Below, piece after piece: positions 13,561-28,300 of a DNA stretch of 64,000 nt. How positions within the stretch are numbered: position 1 is the first letter of the stretch; each line of letters starts with the position of its first letter. Under the pieces are notes generated by a model. That model made no database searches. It was not told the origin of the DNA and saw only the letters and a list, made by a program, of their open reading frames with translations. This DNA is from Anisakis pegreffii (lineage: Eukaryota > Nematoda > Chromadorea > Rhabditida > Anisakidae). The stretch is from the NCBI GenBank assembly GCA_035041965.1, contig JAPYMA010002796.1, forward strand, positions 62,001 to 126,000, read 5' to 3'. The translations under genes were made by a program, and so were the position numbers.

Positions 13561-16392
13561 ATCAGGTGTTAATATCGTGATTACTAAAATTATTGTCATT
13601 TGCATTGCAATTTCCGATGCTATTGGAAATTCATTCCATGCGTTCGTCAGTTATTCAAAATTTAATCTGTGAATTATTTATATGGCACATTTGACAAATT
13701 GCTTGTGCTAATGCATAATATTATGCATTTCTTATGGTAAATTTTGAGGCTTAACTCAAAATTGGTTTGGTTTGAGTTAATGATATATCTCAATTTCAGT
13801 GAGTATTTTTGTTTTGCTTAAAATCATTTTTTGGAAGTGAGCGTATTTGGGATATAGGTAGAAGTCGATATAGGATGGTATTTTGATGGGTTAATTCCTC
13901 TTGTAATACACTAATTATTGCTTGAGATGGTGATTGAAGGTGTACTTTGTTATGGTAGTTTATACAGGTGTGCGCTGTAATTAACCATACTTGATCCAGT
14001 TTTTTTGATTTGTCTGCATTCTGCAATTGAATAATTCTTTAATCTCATCATCCCTTACCCCGTGATGAATCCAGTAGCCGAATTCATATTTTTAGGTTTT
14101 TCCATAAGAGAGAGCAGCAATCCAATGTATCCAATATGTATAAAATATGCCAGGTTACTAGGATATATGTGCCGTTCAGTGAGGATCTTATAGCTGATAG
14201 AATAGGTAGTTTCCATGGATCATGAATGATATCCCATAAAGTTGGCGCAATCTTTTTTGAGAATTCTTAATCGCAAATGACTCTTTACATATCATCTCTA
14301 AAGAGAATCCGATCGTAAGTGTTTTATGAGCTGGAATTGGTCGAGGTGCAACTTGTCGAGATTTTCTGTTGTACACGATGGAGGTGACCTTAATCACCTG
14401 CCTGACATGCGCAATACAATGACTGCAATTAGTTATTAATAGTCGGGTGGTCGCATTGTGATGATCATTTCGTGTTTACATAAATATTGACTGATTGAGT
14501 TTATTTTTGAAATTATTCATTCGAATGATATTTATAGTAGGTACATCCATACAGTCGTCATTCATTTACAATGCACCGCGCACCTTTTGTGTATGTGATT
14601 GACCAAACACAACTAAAGTATTCCTTTATTCATCCGAATAGCCAGCGATCCATCAAACAAACGCATAGATTTTGATGTGCCTTTCTGAAGTGTTATTGTT
14701 ATTATTATTGTTATGAATCTTCGAGTGCTTAAGAGATGTGATCATAGCATTCCGTGATTCACACACCGTTATTTAGTACAATACTCTTCCCCTTTCAGTG
14801 TACTTTCTATTTTGTCCATTTACAGTCCAACGCAAGGAATTATCCTCAATTACGTAGTCATTACTTCGTTTCATTAAGTTCCTTGTTTTGCTGATGATTT
14901 TGCGATTTTGTTCGAATTCGGTTGAGTACTTCTTTCGAATGCGATGATAAAATTACCGGTAATTTTGAGGCATTCATGTAGAAAGAGAAAGATTCCATGA
15001 AAATTTCCATTAGTGTCATTTAAAAGCCGGTTGAAATAGTTTACAATCGAGCATTTTTACTGTGAATCTCGTTTGAATGACTCTGAATTTGAAAATTGTT
15101 AAATGTTAACTTTTTATCGTTGACCTTTCAAAAATCTATTCAAGTGTTTATTGAATTCATTGAGAATCAATTCACTAAAATGTGAGTATTTTCAAGGATT
15201 TCGTAAAGAAAACGTTGTGCAATTCTTTCCTAAAACGTTTGAAAAGATTTTACCATAGGGAAACATGTGAATACAGCCGAAAAGGTAAAATGAAAGCACA
15301 TGTATCGATCATGGTTATTGTGATGTGGTTATACCAAAGCACTTGAAAAAATTCAGTCTTCCTTGCGGATCTGTTTTTGAGTAGGAAACTGTTTGTAGAA
15401 TATATTTTGATCACTCGAATCTGCAAAAATTTTGCTCACTTGAAGTATTCAACGTGGAGATGCTCTTAAAATTTCGAGTGTTTTCCAATCAGCCACTCAA
15501 AATTTTGCCGACGAATTATTCAATGCGCTCTCACGATCAGCTTCGATTCGATCAAGCACTCTCTACATTGAGCCATTCGTTTGTGGTTGCTTCATCGGAT
15601 TTGTTATTCTTAATTTGTTTACGTAATCTGATGGAATGAATGATCAATATTGAATCTCAATATCCAATTAACAATAAGCAGTCGTCGCGTATTTAGCTGA
15701 ATGTTGTTGTTTTCTGAACAAAAATCGTTGCATATGCAAAATCGCTCTGTTAAATCGTTAAAATTCAACTACTTTGAAATCGCTCGTCGATAATGCAAAT
15801 TTTGGTCGTTCATTTACATTCGATTAGATTCTACGTGAGAGATGATTTGTTTTATCACAAATAGTTTGTTCGATTTTGACTTCTTTCAATGGCATCGTTT
15901 TCTGAAAATGGGAATTTTTATAATACTTACGATAGACATTGCATTTATTTGATGATGAGTGATTCAAGGAACTTGCACAGTTTATGCGCATTTCGTGTAG
16001 TTGTTTGTTGTGAGTAGGAATAGTAAGTAGGAAGTTTGATATGTTCGAAAGTGTATTGTATCTGAACATTTGTCCGTACGCAACATTTGAAATTTGATTC
16101 GATTTTTGAGAAATTCTCTTGTTTCCATTTCAGGTGACCATTTTCAGTAGGCGGAATTTACATCAATGCTGCATAGTAACAGTAATATTAATAATAATAC
16201 CTGAATCGAATCCATCGCAACGGATCACCTATTCCCAACTTTAATCACCTATCACACGATATCTTCGAAAACTTCTTTCAGTTGATCATTTTTATCATTT
16301 CGTCTTAGATTTTATACTTCGTCTCTGTGAGTGTTCTTCTTGATCCTGGCGCTATTGACGATCCTCAATAGAACAGAAAGAAGCACACGCAA

Positions 16393-19300
16393 ATGTTGAC
16401 GAAACCGCGAAGTAAGTTTGCATATAATTCACTCAAATTTCTATGATTTTTTCTGACTAATAGTAGTAAAATGATTGTAATTGAATGGAATTAATGAGAG
16501 CTTGTCAATTTCCTGAAAGTTTTCAATTGGAATTGCGAATTGTCTCATTCACTCATTCTCAGATTGATTATTGTGTTCGGTGAACCATCCATATCCAATC
16601 TGTTTGCTTTATATGGTAGAGTAGATCATTTTCACGCTTTTGTCAAAGCAAAGTCTGAATCGTTTCCACTACTTTTCAATGTAAAAGTGCAAAAATGGAA
16701 TTATCGTTATTGAAAGCGAACAGCTCATTGAATGCAATTGATTTGATTATCTCATTACCTCATTACAGCTTTGTAAACATTCCCTTCAGGACTACTACTA
16801 TAATAAATCCTCCGTTAACTACCTATGAATCTAATGCTTTTTCTCCCATCGAATGTAATTTGAGCATCAAACTTGCTCTCACATAGCATCGCGCGAATGA
16901 TTAAGCAGTATCTGGCGAGAATATTTCTGATTATCGAGCAGCAGCTTCTTGGATTCAGCTTTCAGATTTTATTGAATTTCTTTCATTTTTCTGGTCTATT
17001 CTCATTGGATTTCAACGAAGGATTCATTGTGAGTGCGAGAATCCGAATGAAATTTTTGTATTCTGAATGAATTTTTGTGTTTTTGTTTTGAATTTTTCCG
17101 TGTGATTGTTGCACTCGTTGAAGCAGCGATTTTCGATTTTGAATATCTCATTCAGTATGGATGTGAGATCATTTTTAACAAAGTTTTTGAAGAGAATTCA
17201 CGAGTTGTGTGTGGGATTGTTTTGAGATTGGCCAGAGTTACCATGGAAATACTAAGAAATATTTGCGCGCATTCAGTCATCGCGATGGTATTTGATCGAA
17301 ACATTATGCGCCGAATAGCGCACAAATGAATGAATGAAATCTTTCATGTGATGATATGATGATAGCCGCTGGCTGCGGAATATTTACTTTATGAAATTTC
17401 AGTAAACATTCAACTCTGCAGTATACCGTTCGTTGTTTGATTGACTATGTAACAAAATACGTGTCGTGTTTTTTTTGATATGCCAACAAAGAGATTGAAT
17501 CTCGTTTCCATGCAGCACGCAATTCACATGCGATGATGAACATTGCTCATCGCAGTCAAATAAGTTTTTACTTCGTTCGAATCGTCCGTCCGTCATTGCT
17601 GTGTGCTTGTGCCTGCCGTAATATGTGTCGCTTGTTAACCGGAAAGACCGATAGATTTGTTCGGTTGCGCGAGACGGCGATAAGCGATTAGAAATTTCGT
17701 CTCATATTTCTTGAAGCTTCAGAATATCGAATCAGAAGACTAGAATGGGATTGGAACGTTTCGTTCAACTTCTTTCAATCTCTTATCGTTAGTAGAAGTG
17801 AGCGATATTTTTGCTTTAGTACCACAATTTCGGTGAGTTTCTGGTATCAAAATTACCTGGATTACCTGGATTCAGGTAATTTTGATACCAGAAACTCAAG
17901 TATCAAAATAGTAGCAAAATACCGAAACGGTACTGAAATTTCACATTTTTTGGGGAGAATAATTTTGAAATTCAGCTTAAGAATTCAGTTTCCCTTAACG
18001 ATCGAGTAAATAATTGAAGAAGGCGATAAGTTATCGAATTTCCCACAGTCACATCTATAATTGGTGGATAGAGAGCGTTTTTTTTTAGCGTTTTCATGAG
18101 CAAAATTGAATAATAAGGCTATTATAACAGAATAGTGTTATTGATAATTTGATCTATAGTAATAGCGTTAATAATAATAGTATTACGAGCGATTATGCCA
18201 TCAATAAATGCTATTTATGAATATGATTGTTAAACATTTATTCAACAAACGAACAAACCTGTTCCTTTAGCGTAAATATATATGAAACGTGTCGAAATTG
18301 GCCCATTAACTTTTCACTGATTTAATGGTATATCTCTTAGCAATCTTCGTCTCCTATGACTACAAATTTCCGTTATTGATTCTGGTCCGCATGGAAGATT
18401 TGCAATCATCATCCTAAACGCGAAAAAAAGTCGAAAATTTTTGCAAATTTTCATATAAAAGTCCCACATCTTTGTGATATTCCATTGCTTTCTTTCATAC
18501 AAACCGTCATTTCATCAATATATCCGTCGATGATTACAAAAGAGCTCAAATGAGGAGATTTTTTTGCGTGCGTGTGTGTGATGAATGTTTTTGAGATAAA
18601 ACGGAATAGATAAAAGGAAATGCAATTTGATCGCATGATCATTTGGGAATTTTCATTTTGAAGAAATGTCACATCGTGAACGATTCATTTCGCAGTTTTT
18701 GTTCATTTCGAAACATTAAGTTTTTCATTTGAAGTTGGGTTGTAGCACTGAAAATTTGATCCAATGATGAGTTCATTTGTCAGAAATTCTGATATTTCGT
18801 ATTTTCTGAGAACATCAATTGGTTCACGTTCATCGTTTGATCCCATTGTTGGCTCCAACCGTATTTTTCGGCCGCTTTCTATTGATTCATTGGAAATTTT
18901 ATTCGAAAGGTAGACAGTTCAGGACATCTGAGTAAATCTTTGTGCAGACAGTGATAATAATATATTCGTATTGCATACAGTTTTAGTGTTTGCTTCGGTG
19001 GCATGATCACATGCATAATGATGATTGATTTGTTATCATGTTCGCATCAATTTCAATCACTGAATACATCGATCTTCAGTTGCACGCCTCTTATATCAAT
19101 TCTGTTCAACAATATCGATGAGCTTCAGAAAATTCAGCAATCCTTCGCGCATCATTTTGGTGTATTTTATTGAGAGCACCGTTGTTTCCGTAAAATTTCA
19201 GTCTAGTTCATTTCAGTCTCGTCACATTAGTCACATTATTTATTTCATCAGAGAGATATTAGTTCAAAAATTGCTGCATTCAGCCTGAAGAACCATTCGA

Positions 19301-22300
19301 AATACTTTTGCTCTAGTAATTATCATTTGTGAAGAATTACCAATGTTTCACGTCGGTCGTTCTTTTCCGCTAGGCTTAGGCTTAGGTTTAGGCAGTAATA
19401 CGAGCGATTATGCTATCAATAAGTGTTATTTATGAATATGATTGTTAAACATTTATTCAATGAATCTTTTCGATTGACAAGCAGTAAAATCGCCTGCGCG
19501 CACAGACTACGTATATAACATGAATTCAAAAGTCACATTGTGAACAAGAGCAAAACAGAGTTGAGCATTATTTCGTTGAAATAGTTTTGAGCATTTGATA
19601 GTTTTTCTTATTGTTAGGAATTCAGTACCATTTTGTGTGCCTTGCGATTGCTGATTTCTTAATTGTATATTTTTGAAGCAATACGTTTAAACTTGTCAAA
19701 TTTGGTTTTTGCCAGAGTGTTTGTTTTAATGATGAATTAGTAGAATGCTCATTTGAAGAGGTGTTGAATAATTTCTCATCCATGAGAACAACTCGACTAG
19801 TTTATAAAATTATCTAATTGTCGCACTCACAAATGAATCGTCACCTGTTTGAACGTCGACGAAAGTCACTGGGAAATGTACTCCAAAGCAGTCTACCTCA
19901 TGATGAATCAGGTGAATTGTACGCGGAAAAAGTTAAAGTTGAGTTCTGTCTCAGTGATTAATTCAATAATTATGAATTAGAAGCCTTAGAGCGTTATTCA
20001 GTTCTTCAGTCCTTTCGACTAATTCCGTCTGTATGGCATTGAATGCTGCGGAAATTTGACTTGTTAGATGAAAATTTTCTAACTGAATATACATGAGAAA
20101 TCAGTAATAATATCGAAAAAGTCTTCATTGACAGGTTCGTTTGATGTATTGAGAGCTTTCGTGGAATACTTTCAGAAGACGTAAAAGTCATTTTATGCGA
20201 TAATATGGTTAAACGAATGATATTTGTGATGGGTTTTGTGTAAATTCTCTCAAAATTGAACAAATGAAAATGAAAATGTTCAATTCATCCATCAAAATGC
20301 ACAGTTACTATGCTACAATTCAAATTGAATTACAACTTCTTGTAACTTCTCAGCACACCTCTAATCTGATTACATCAGACATAATTCATTGAGAAATTCA
20401 ATACGAAACAACTTTCAAACAATGCTTCACTTTCGAAAATTTCAATTTTCAGATATTTGTGGATAACTTTCATACGTTTATGGACAATTAATTGCAAACA
20501 TTTGTAGATAAATTCATCAAGGAATTTTTTTTTGAAGTGTTCAGTATTTCAAAAGAATGATCAAGACTGATCAATTGATTTCCATTTCAGAACCGGCCAC
20601 TCCATCCTCGTCGTGCAGTCGTAACAAAACATCTTCTGGTGTTCTCGCTCTTCGACGTTCTTCATTAGCACATTTCGTTTTTGGTACACCACGTAAGTGT
20701 ATTGCCGTTTTTCACCGTTTTCGAATAGAACACTCAAAACTGCATGATTAGGATAAGCGTAGTATTCAGCGAAATTGATACATTTCATTCATAATTTCAT
20801 TGAGCCGTATTGACAACTGGCGAAAATATTGATCGTCTTCGTGGAGATATCATTTATTATCATGACCTTTTCGTGATATCTCATCGAGTCTCATCCATTT
20901 GCTCATAACCGCAGATCAATCAATTTTTATAAGCCTGTATCATCACTGCTTTAGTTTACTGATCTTTAAAACATTAACAGAATTCGTCTTCATGTTGTCG
21001 TTATGTCATTGGAATCGAAATGAGGAAGACCATTAGATCTATGCAACATTTTATAAATATAATTTTCCTCGTTTCCTTAAAAAATCTGAAATGAAACTGT
21101 AATTGAGCTGTGTTTGACCGTTTTCTCATTTGATCTTTCAAACAACTCACTTGAGCACAGTCTTCGCAGTTACTTTACAATACCTCCATGAATTACTGTA
21201 TTGGATGACTGGAATTTCCAGGGTGCGTTCGTTCCCTTGAAAAATTCTTTCCATTGATACAGAATCGTAGCAGATATACGATCATTTCTATCTTATTTGA
21301 ATCTGAAATGAAACCGTAATTTATATTCCTAAAAGCAATGATCGTTTCAAAGGAGCGCAACTAAATTAAAGAAGGAATATGAAGAATGTGAGGGTATCTG
21401 ATGCCATAGAATCATCCAATAGGAATGTTCGATTTTCGAAAATCTTATAGTTAGCGTGAATAATTGTTTGAAATGAATCCAAAATCAATAAGGGCACATG
21501 ATGTTTATTCATTGATAAAAGTACTGAATAAATATTGATGCGGAAATATTTGTATTCAGCTTTACATTCCTTAAGAGCTTACAATTAGAATAATAATTAT
21601 AATAACGTTCCAACATCGAATGAGTACATATTTTCGTATTCATGAGGAGTTGTGTGAGTGAGTGCGTTTTTCTAATATAATAAACTAAATTTTGAGCGAA
21701 CGAACACACGCATTGAATAGAACTGAATAGAAACCGAGCGATTTGTATAGAACTGAATATGAAAGAAACTCAAAACGACGTGCAAACAGAAGAACGAAGA
21801 AAAACCGAGGAAGATGCTTCAATTGAATAAGTGAAATCATTTTGTTTGATTTGATTCCATTTGTCACTGAACAAATATTTTCTGCATTGAATACAAATAC
21901 AAATATATGAGCGAGGCAGAAAAAAAACACATCATTTTTCACATAATCAATGTTAGCCTCGTAGAATGATCCGAATGCAACATGTGCTTCAGTCATCTGC
22001 ATCACATTATTGTCAGTCATCACATTATGCAGTCATAAGATTCGATGTTGTTTGCGTAATTTGCTTTGAAGTTGTGAAAGTTTTATTGGGCACAAAAAAT
22101 TACTTGTTAATCTTCATTACATCAACCGATCAGCTCGGCTTAGCTTCACTCAAGTCTCAAAATTTTCGCTGACTGATGAAGTAACTCGACACTCGACATT
22201 TGTCATCTGATATAATACGTCAGCAGTTTGTCTCTAGCAGATATGTTTTGTGTTTTTCGTTGAAAAGATGTGTTCCTTGTGATTAATTGACTTTTCGCAA

Positions 22301-25300
22301 TATCAAGCAAGATTAACAAACGATTTCGCGGATACTAGTGTTGATATATTGATCCCATTGATCTGTAAAGTTTGTTCAATACTTCAGTCTGAGTGTTGCT
22401 TTGATCTGGTATCGAGTTAAAGATCCAGTTCAATTCTTGTACTGGAGTGATAAGAATCCAGAGTGCGTTGATCTAAACGTTTGACTTATTCCATTGATCT
22501 GAAGGATTCATACAGTGATTGAATCAGTCAAAATATCTTAGTTGCTGAACTGATTCCATATTGTTGCATCCGATTTGTTAGTGTCATCGGTTTATTTGAT
22601 CTTCCGTATTATTCTGCTCACAGAATCGCTAATATCTTAACGTATCCTATATGCCTTCCCTAAGTAAAAAGCTTCACAAAAGACATGCGTTTACAACATC
22701 TACACTGTGTGAGTTTGTTGTTATTTTCTTATTGCTTCGATGGAATAAAGTCAACTTTTCGTATAATTATCTCGTATATTCATTGTGAAAAGTTTAGTGT
22801 TTTGATGATGGATGATGCAGTCACTTTCTTCAGTGATTGGCATTTTTTGGATTTTTTGTTTTGGATTTGTAATGATTTTAGTGTTTACAAATGTAACAAC
22901 AGTTACTAAAGTAAAAGAATCTCTTAGGAATGAGAGCAATTCAGGTGAATAAACCAAATGAATATCGGTCTCATTCAGATACGAATGGTCATAGCGTAGT
23001 GAATTCCACATCGACCACATCAATACCGTCAACGTGTAGTACGAATGGTACTTGCTATCGAAACGGTACGGGTCATCTCTATTCACCAAGCACACTGAAA
23101 CGAGCTCGTCACAAATCACTGTTTTGTAAGTTTTCATTTTGAGTTTTCCTTCGAATTTTTCTCACTAAACCAAACTTTTGAGTCGACAAAAGCCAGCAGC
23201 TATCCTGATGTATTCATTCACCCAGCGTCGTGAACTCTTATTGAATATCGTACTCATCTTGTACTCGTGTCTTAGTTTTCTTCAATATCACTAACGGTCG
23301 TGATCAATTTAGTCGAATCGCTGAGAATACTCGAACTCTACTTTCCTAGTACATAGTTCATATCTGGTCTTACCTTATAGATAGACAGTTATATTTCTTT
23401 AGATTATTAAAACTACCTGTCTGAATGGACTGTACAAACTGAAGGACATGATGTGTTTGAGTAAGGTCTTAGATTATAGTCACATTTGCTATGAAATTCG
23501 ACTCTTTTAATCATTATTTTCACGTGTAGTTGATAGAAGTTTTCATTCAACAGCTAGAAATTGCAAGATTCTATAATTTTTTTAGAGAGATTGAAAATTG
23601 CATTCAAAATCGCCCATAGTTATGTGAGTTTCATTGTTTCGTTAGCCACTAATATTTGATGACAGTTCGAGGAATGAATCTGATCGATATATATCACCCA
23701 ATAGTGAGTGAGAAGCTTGTTGATTTCGGATATTTTGGGATCTACCTTAAATTAGTCGTAACTAATGAAATAGAAATAAAAAATTTAATATAATTCAACT
23801 ATAGTATCTACGAACGATCGCAACTTTATTTGAACAAATTGCATTTTGAGCAACTAATAAAATTTATGAGAATGTAACGCCAGTGACGTGAAAACCAATA
23901 AAGTGGATATTATTTTGTTGAAAGCTTCTGAAGTACTCAATATTCCCTGGTGTGTTCATTCATTTGTTGATATCAATGCTCATGGTAACCGTCGATTAGC
24001 AGCCATATAATGACATGTTAGTAACCAATGAAAAGCGAGTTAATCCGTGTATCGAAACTTCATTTCGCAATGAATTGATTGCTGTTATTCTTTGAGGATA
24101 TTTCATCATATTCGCTCATTTATGTTGAATGTGCGCAATAGTCTCTCAATCCCAATAATGAGTTCCTGTAACTTGCTTTGTCAAAGCCGGAATCTATCAG
24201 TGGAAATCTGGCATAGTTCGTAGAGGATTGTCCGCGGAATGTTGTGTCTTCATCCATTTGGATAACGTAAATGTTTCTTTAGAGACGTATTTGCTAATTA
24301 TTAACCAATCGATTTTCATTGCATTGGTTTTTAACTGTTTAGTTTTTGATCATTCATTCAGTTCTATATTCGTTCGGCACTTATCATCCGTTCTGTTCGT
24401 TATATTCGAAGAGTGTTTGTAATTCAATTGAATGTAGGGTCACCTGTTCCCTATTCATCGCGGAACTTGAATTCTTTGGTGACTGACTGACTTGGTTTTG
24501 AATTTTTATTTCGATTTTTTTCATATTTATGTTTCTGTTTCAACTGCTAATTCGTCATGTATTCCACTTTGAAATCGTCTTGGAAACCTCTACCACGAGA
24601 AACTTCCTTCAAAAATTCGGTCTCTTTCGACCATTAGAGAAGATTTTGCATTTGTAATTTCGATCATCTCGTGAAGCCGCATCACTCGTAAACCGTTTGC
24701 ATTTAGTTGGATGAAACGAACAATAGAAAGATGATAAACCGAAATGAAGAAGATAAATAGGTCCTGTACTGGATGAGTTATCAAATATAAGTTTTAGTGA
24801 GAAATACTTTCGTCCCTCATACAGTTAATTGAATGAATGAATTTATTTGCACTGTGTCCATGCTACGAGCTCAAATACATGACCACTGTTTTTATGAAAA
24901 CAATTAGGAGATGAATCGCGATGAGATAATATTCGATAGCATTTGCGCAATAGCAAAACAAAATTTTTGCATTGGGGTTTGAATTAAATTCCTCCATATT
25001 GTTAAGCATTGATTGATTTGTGATAGTGTAAATTGCACTTGTTCATAGCGCGTTCATAGGTAGAAAAGTTGTTAGGTTTGAGAAGCGATAAAGTAGAACT
25101 AATAAAACGGGGAGTGATACTGCCATAGGGAAGGAATTTTGAGAAAAGCGCAAGGAAACGAGCAAAATTGATGTGACGGTAGTGATGGTGGTGGTGCTGC
25201 TGCTAGTGTTGTTGTGTAATAATGTGTTCAGTTATAACTGTTACGTTTACTTTTACTCTCGAATAGAGAACGCAAGCAGTCCTCGAATGAGTAATTCGAG

Positions 25301-28300
25301 AAAAGTTTTGTGTTCCATCGAAGATTATTTCAATTTTGTTACGTTCATCATCGCTTTGTTATTTTCATTTTCATTTGCTTTCATTCCAATTCATTTGATG
25401 AGCTGTTCTATTTATCTAGTGAAAATTTATTCGTTTCTGTCAACAGATCATATTTTTATGAATTCTCTTGATCAGTTCACAAGTTTCTGCTTTTTTGACT
25501 GCTAAATGATGAATTGATTTTCGGCCACCTAATGAAAAGAAAACATTAAACGTGCGGCGCATTTTTCATTCTGCACGCATGTTATAAATTGGTTTTTTTG
25601 CGGAAAAAGACTCACTCGTCAGTTCACAGCGAAAATTTTCAGAAAAAAATGATACTTTTGCAATTTGTTTTTGGAGAGAAAGAAAGCAATTACTGACGTT
25701 TTCAATTTGTTTCAGTGAAGTTTTCTCGCAATTTTTCACTAGCATCGTTTCACATCATCATTTGTCTTCATTTTTTATCACTGATCTTATGTATGTATGC
25801 ACTTCAAGACTTGGCAATAGCTGCGATTATGTGCAGAATTATGTGATAGAAAATAATTTCGAGTTCTAATCCGCTCAAAAATACATATTGATAAAGTGGA
25901 GATATTAGAAAAATGCGTTATTTTTATTACCGATTTTAGTGATCAGACCTTTCTGCAACGATAAAAGCGAATGCCTTGAGTGGAAACAGCGAACAATTTT
26001 CTGCTGATGAGCTCGGGAAATAATTCAGAAATTCAACCCTTTAATACTACCTGATTTATCTTCAATATCATCTGCACAATGGGCAGATCTTTTCCTATCT
26101 AGAGAGTATCTCCTCCTTGATAATAGAATGGAATTTGATCTGATAGATTACTTCCGCTATCTTCGGGTGAATTTTCTTCGGGATTTTTTAAACTTGTTCT
26201 GGTTTCCCTGTTTGATTTCGTGCAGTATCGATTGCTGATGCTATCGATTGTTATTTTTTGATGTTGTGTTGGTAAACTCGTTTCCACTGGGATTATTTTT
26301 AATTGAACTAGATTTTCGCAACATGCCTACTATTTATATGTACATAATTCATGCACGTGATTGCGTTTTTGTGTGTTTGCGGCGGTCGTCGTATCATGTG
26401 ATTTCGTATCATTTGTATTGTTGCATTTAGTTGCTTTTGATTTATTTTGCCAGTGATTTCCTAAATTCGAAATGTAGTTCTCATTCGAGAAACACGAAAA
26501 AAATAGGAAGATGGTGAAGTGACATAGGACGACGTCAGTCCAATCAGTGGATTGGTTCAACGAAACGCCAGCAAAATTGACTATGGGAAACGATCGATTT
26601 GTTAATTGTCTAAAGAAGTCAGCTGCTGGAAGAATGAATAGATTATCGTTTTCTTTGGGTATTGTTTCCTTGAGAAAAATGCCTGTTTTCATTCTATTCA
26701 AATGTTATTCTACACTGATTGCATTCTGACAATGAGACAACTCTAAAATTGAATTGATTTTCGAACAAACATTTCGGTTTTTAGACATTGAATTGAATTT
26801 TGAGGTGTTTTTGATGAGCGCAGATGTTTCGAGTTTTCATTGCTGAAATAATCACTGGTCGCTGTATCGATTGCAAATTTCTTTCCATTTCATCGTACCA
26901 TCATTGCATTCACTTGAGATTTACTTACAATTTGTTAGGTTTATTCCTTCGTTCTTCAACAATCGTCTCGTTTCGGTGTTGATTGATAAGTGAGCATTTA
27001 ATAGAAGCAAACTTAATTGGTATTGTAGCAGCGGTTGATTAGTCATCAATTCTGTTGGAATTCTGATGACTTTTGTAGTGGACAGTTTTATGTTTCCATA
27101 GAAACATTTGATATTATCATTAATATTTCATTACCATTACTATTACTATTGTCCATTCGTAAGTGATTATCATTATTATATTATTATTGATATTCATTGC
27201 GCTACCCTTATCATTTTCATCTTTTGTATCAGTGTTATCATACTTATCATGCTGCTACAATCAAATTCTCATCATTTGCATCACTGTTATCATTTTTTTC
27301 GTATTTACTTCCCAGTACTGACACAAAATGTGTATTTACATTCCTATTTCATAATGTCATAATCATATCATGAATTTGTTCGCTACAACGAACCAGCTCG
27401 GTGACAAGTAAATATTTAAGCGCGACTCGCGAGATTATGTATCTATCTGATGAGTCTGACAGACGATTGTCTATTTGTTTAAAAGTATATTTGGTGTTGA
27501 TCATTGAATACCCGGTCATTATGTAAAATGAATACAATTCTTTTGTATGATTACGGCTGAAATGGGCATGATTATGAAGTTGTATTATTGCTGGTTTGTG
27601 CTATTGTGTTATCGCTTTTATTAGAGATTGATATGCGTGATCGGTGGCAACTTCAGCGAATCTAGCCAAATGTTATTGTTACTGTTATACCCAAGTTGAG
27701 AAAGTTGCTTTGCAAAACTAGTTTAATTTTACTTTTACTTTTACTCTAGACATTGTATTATACTGAAGTTGTCAATTGATCAACTAGATTGTAACTTAGT
27801 CACACTTCATTTTAGTGCAGTTATTCATTCGTGTTTATTCCGAGTGGAGTCAATCATTTATTCTATTGTCGCATTCAGTTTCAGTCAAGCAATCACTGAA
27901 AATTATTTGAATTTCACTCGCACTCCTTTGATGGATTGCAATTTTATCGGTTGATATTTATTGGAGGATAGAGTTAGAAGTTGGAATAGAAAATATTGAA
28001 TCTGAAAAAATACCAACAATAAGAAATTTTTCTTATATTGGCGATTGATAGAAAAATGTAGTTGAAATGAGAATTTGAAAGTCCATTGAAAGCTATTTTT
28101 TCCACTCAAATTACTGAGCAAACATGCAGATGGTGATAGTAAATGTTATTTGATGTAAGCCTATTATTCTGTGTTTAATACCGTCTTCGATGTATTCGTA
28201 TTTGGTCTTGTTGCAGCGATTGCATTTTGCAAATTTAATTGATGTTTTTTTTTTAATTTCTGACGAATATTTCTCATTGTCAGGTGTTTTATTGAGCATC

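Larger units (their letters stand above)
4779..16392. other. Long spacer (about 11.6 kb) between the S28 peptidase and the kappaB-Ras gene
   Basis: I find no exon on either strand here that I can tie to a known family. Reading frames are short and rich in Phe, Ile and His, as expected of AT-rich non-coding DNA. What it holds is listed separately: a decayed SINE fold-back near 7.03-7.11 kb, a TTA microsatellite at 13490-13560 and one weak small ORF at 11941-12243. ATT-rich simple sequence also lies near 6130-6165. Part of it may be 5' regulatory DNA of the gene starting at 16393. Confidence 0.6.

Noticed and set aside
21685..22023. 112-codon minus-strand open frame
   Set aside because: It has AT-rich composition and no recognisable motif, and lies in an intron of the kappaB-Ras model.
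22751..23137. 128-codon minus-strand open frame
   Set aside because: It is the antisense shadow of exon 22928-23125, which has matching splice phases on the plus strand.
25185..25505. Open frame with a strongly hydrophobic start
   Set aside because: It lies in a large intron of the kappaB-Ras model, is Phe/Ile-rich, and has no homology or splice support.
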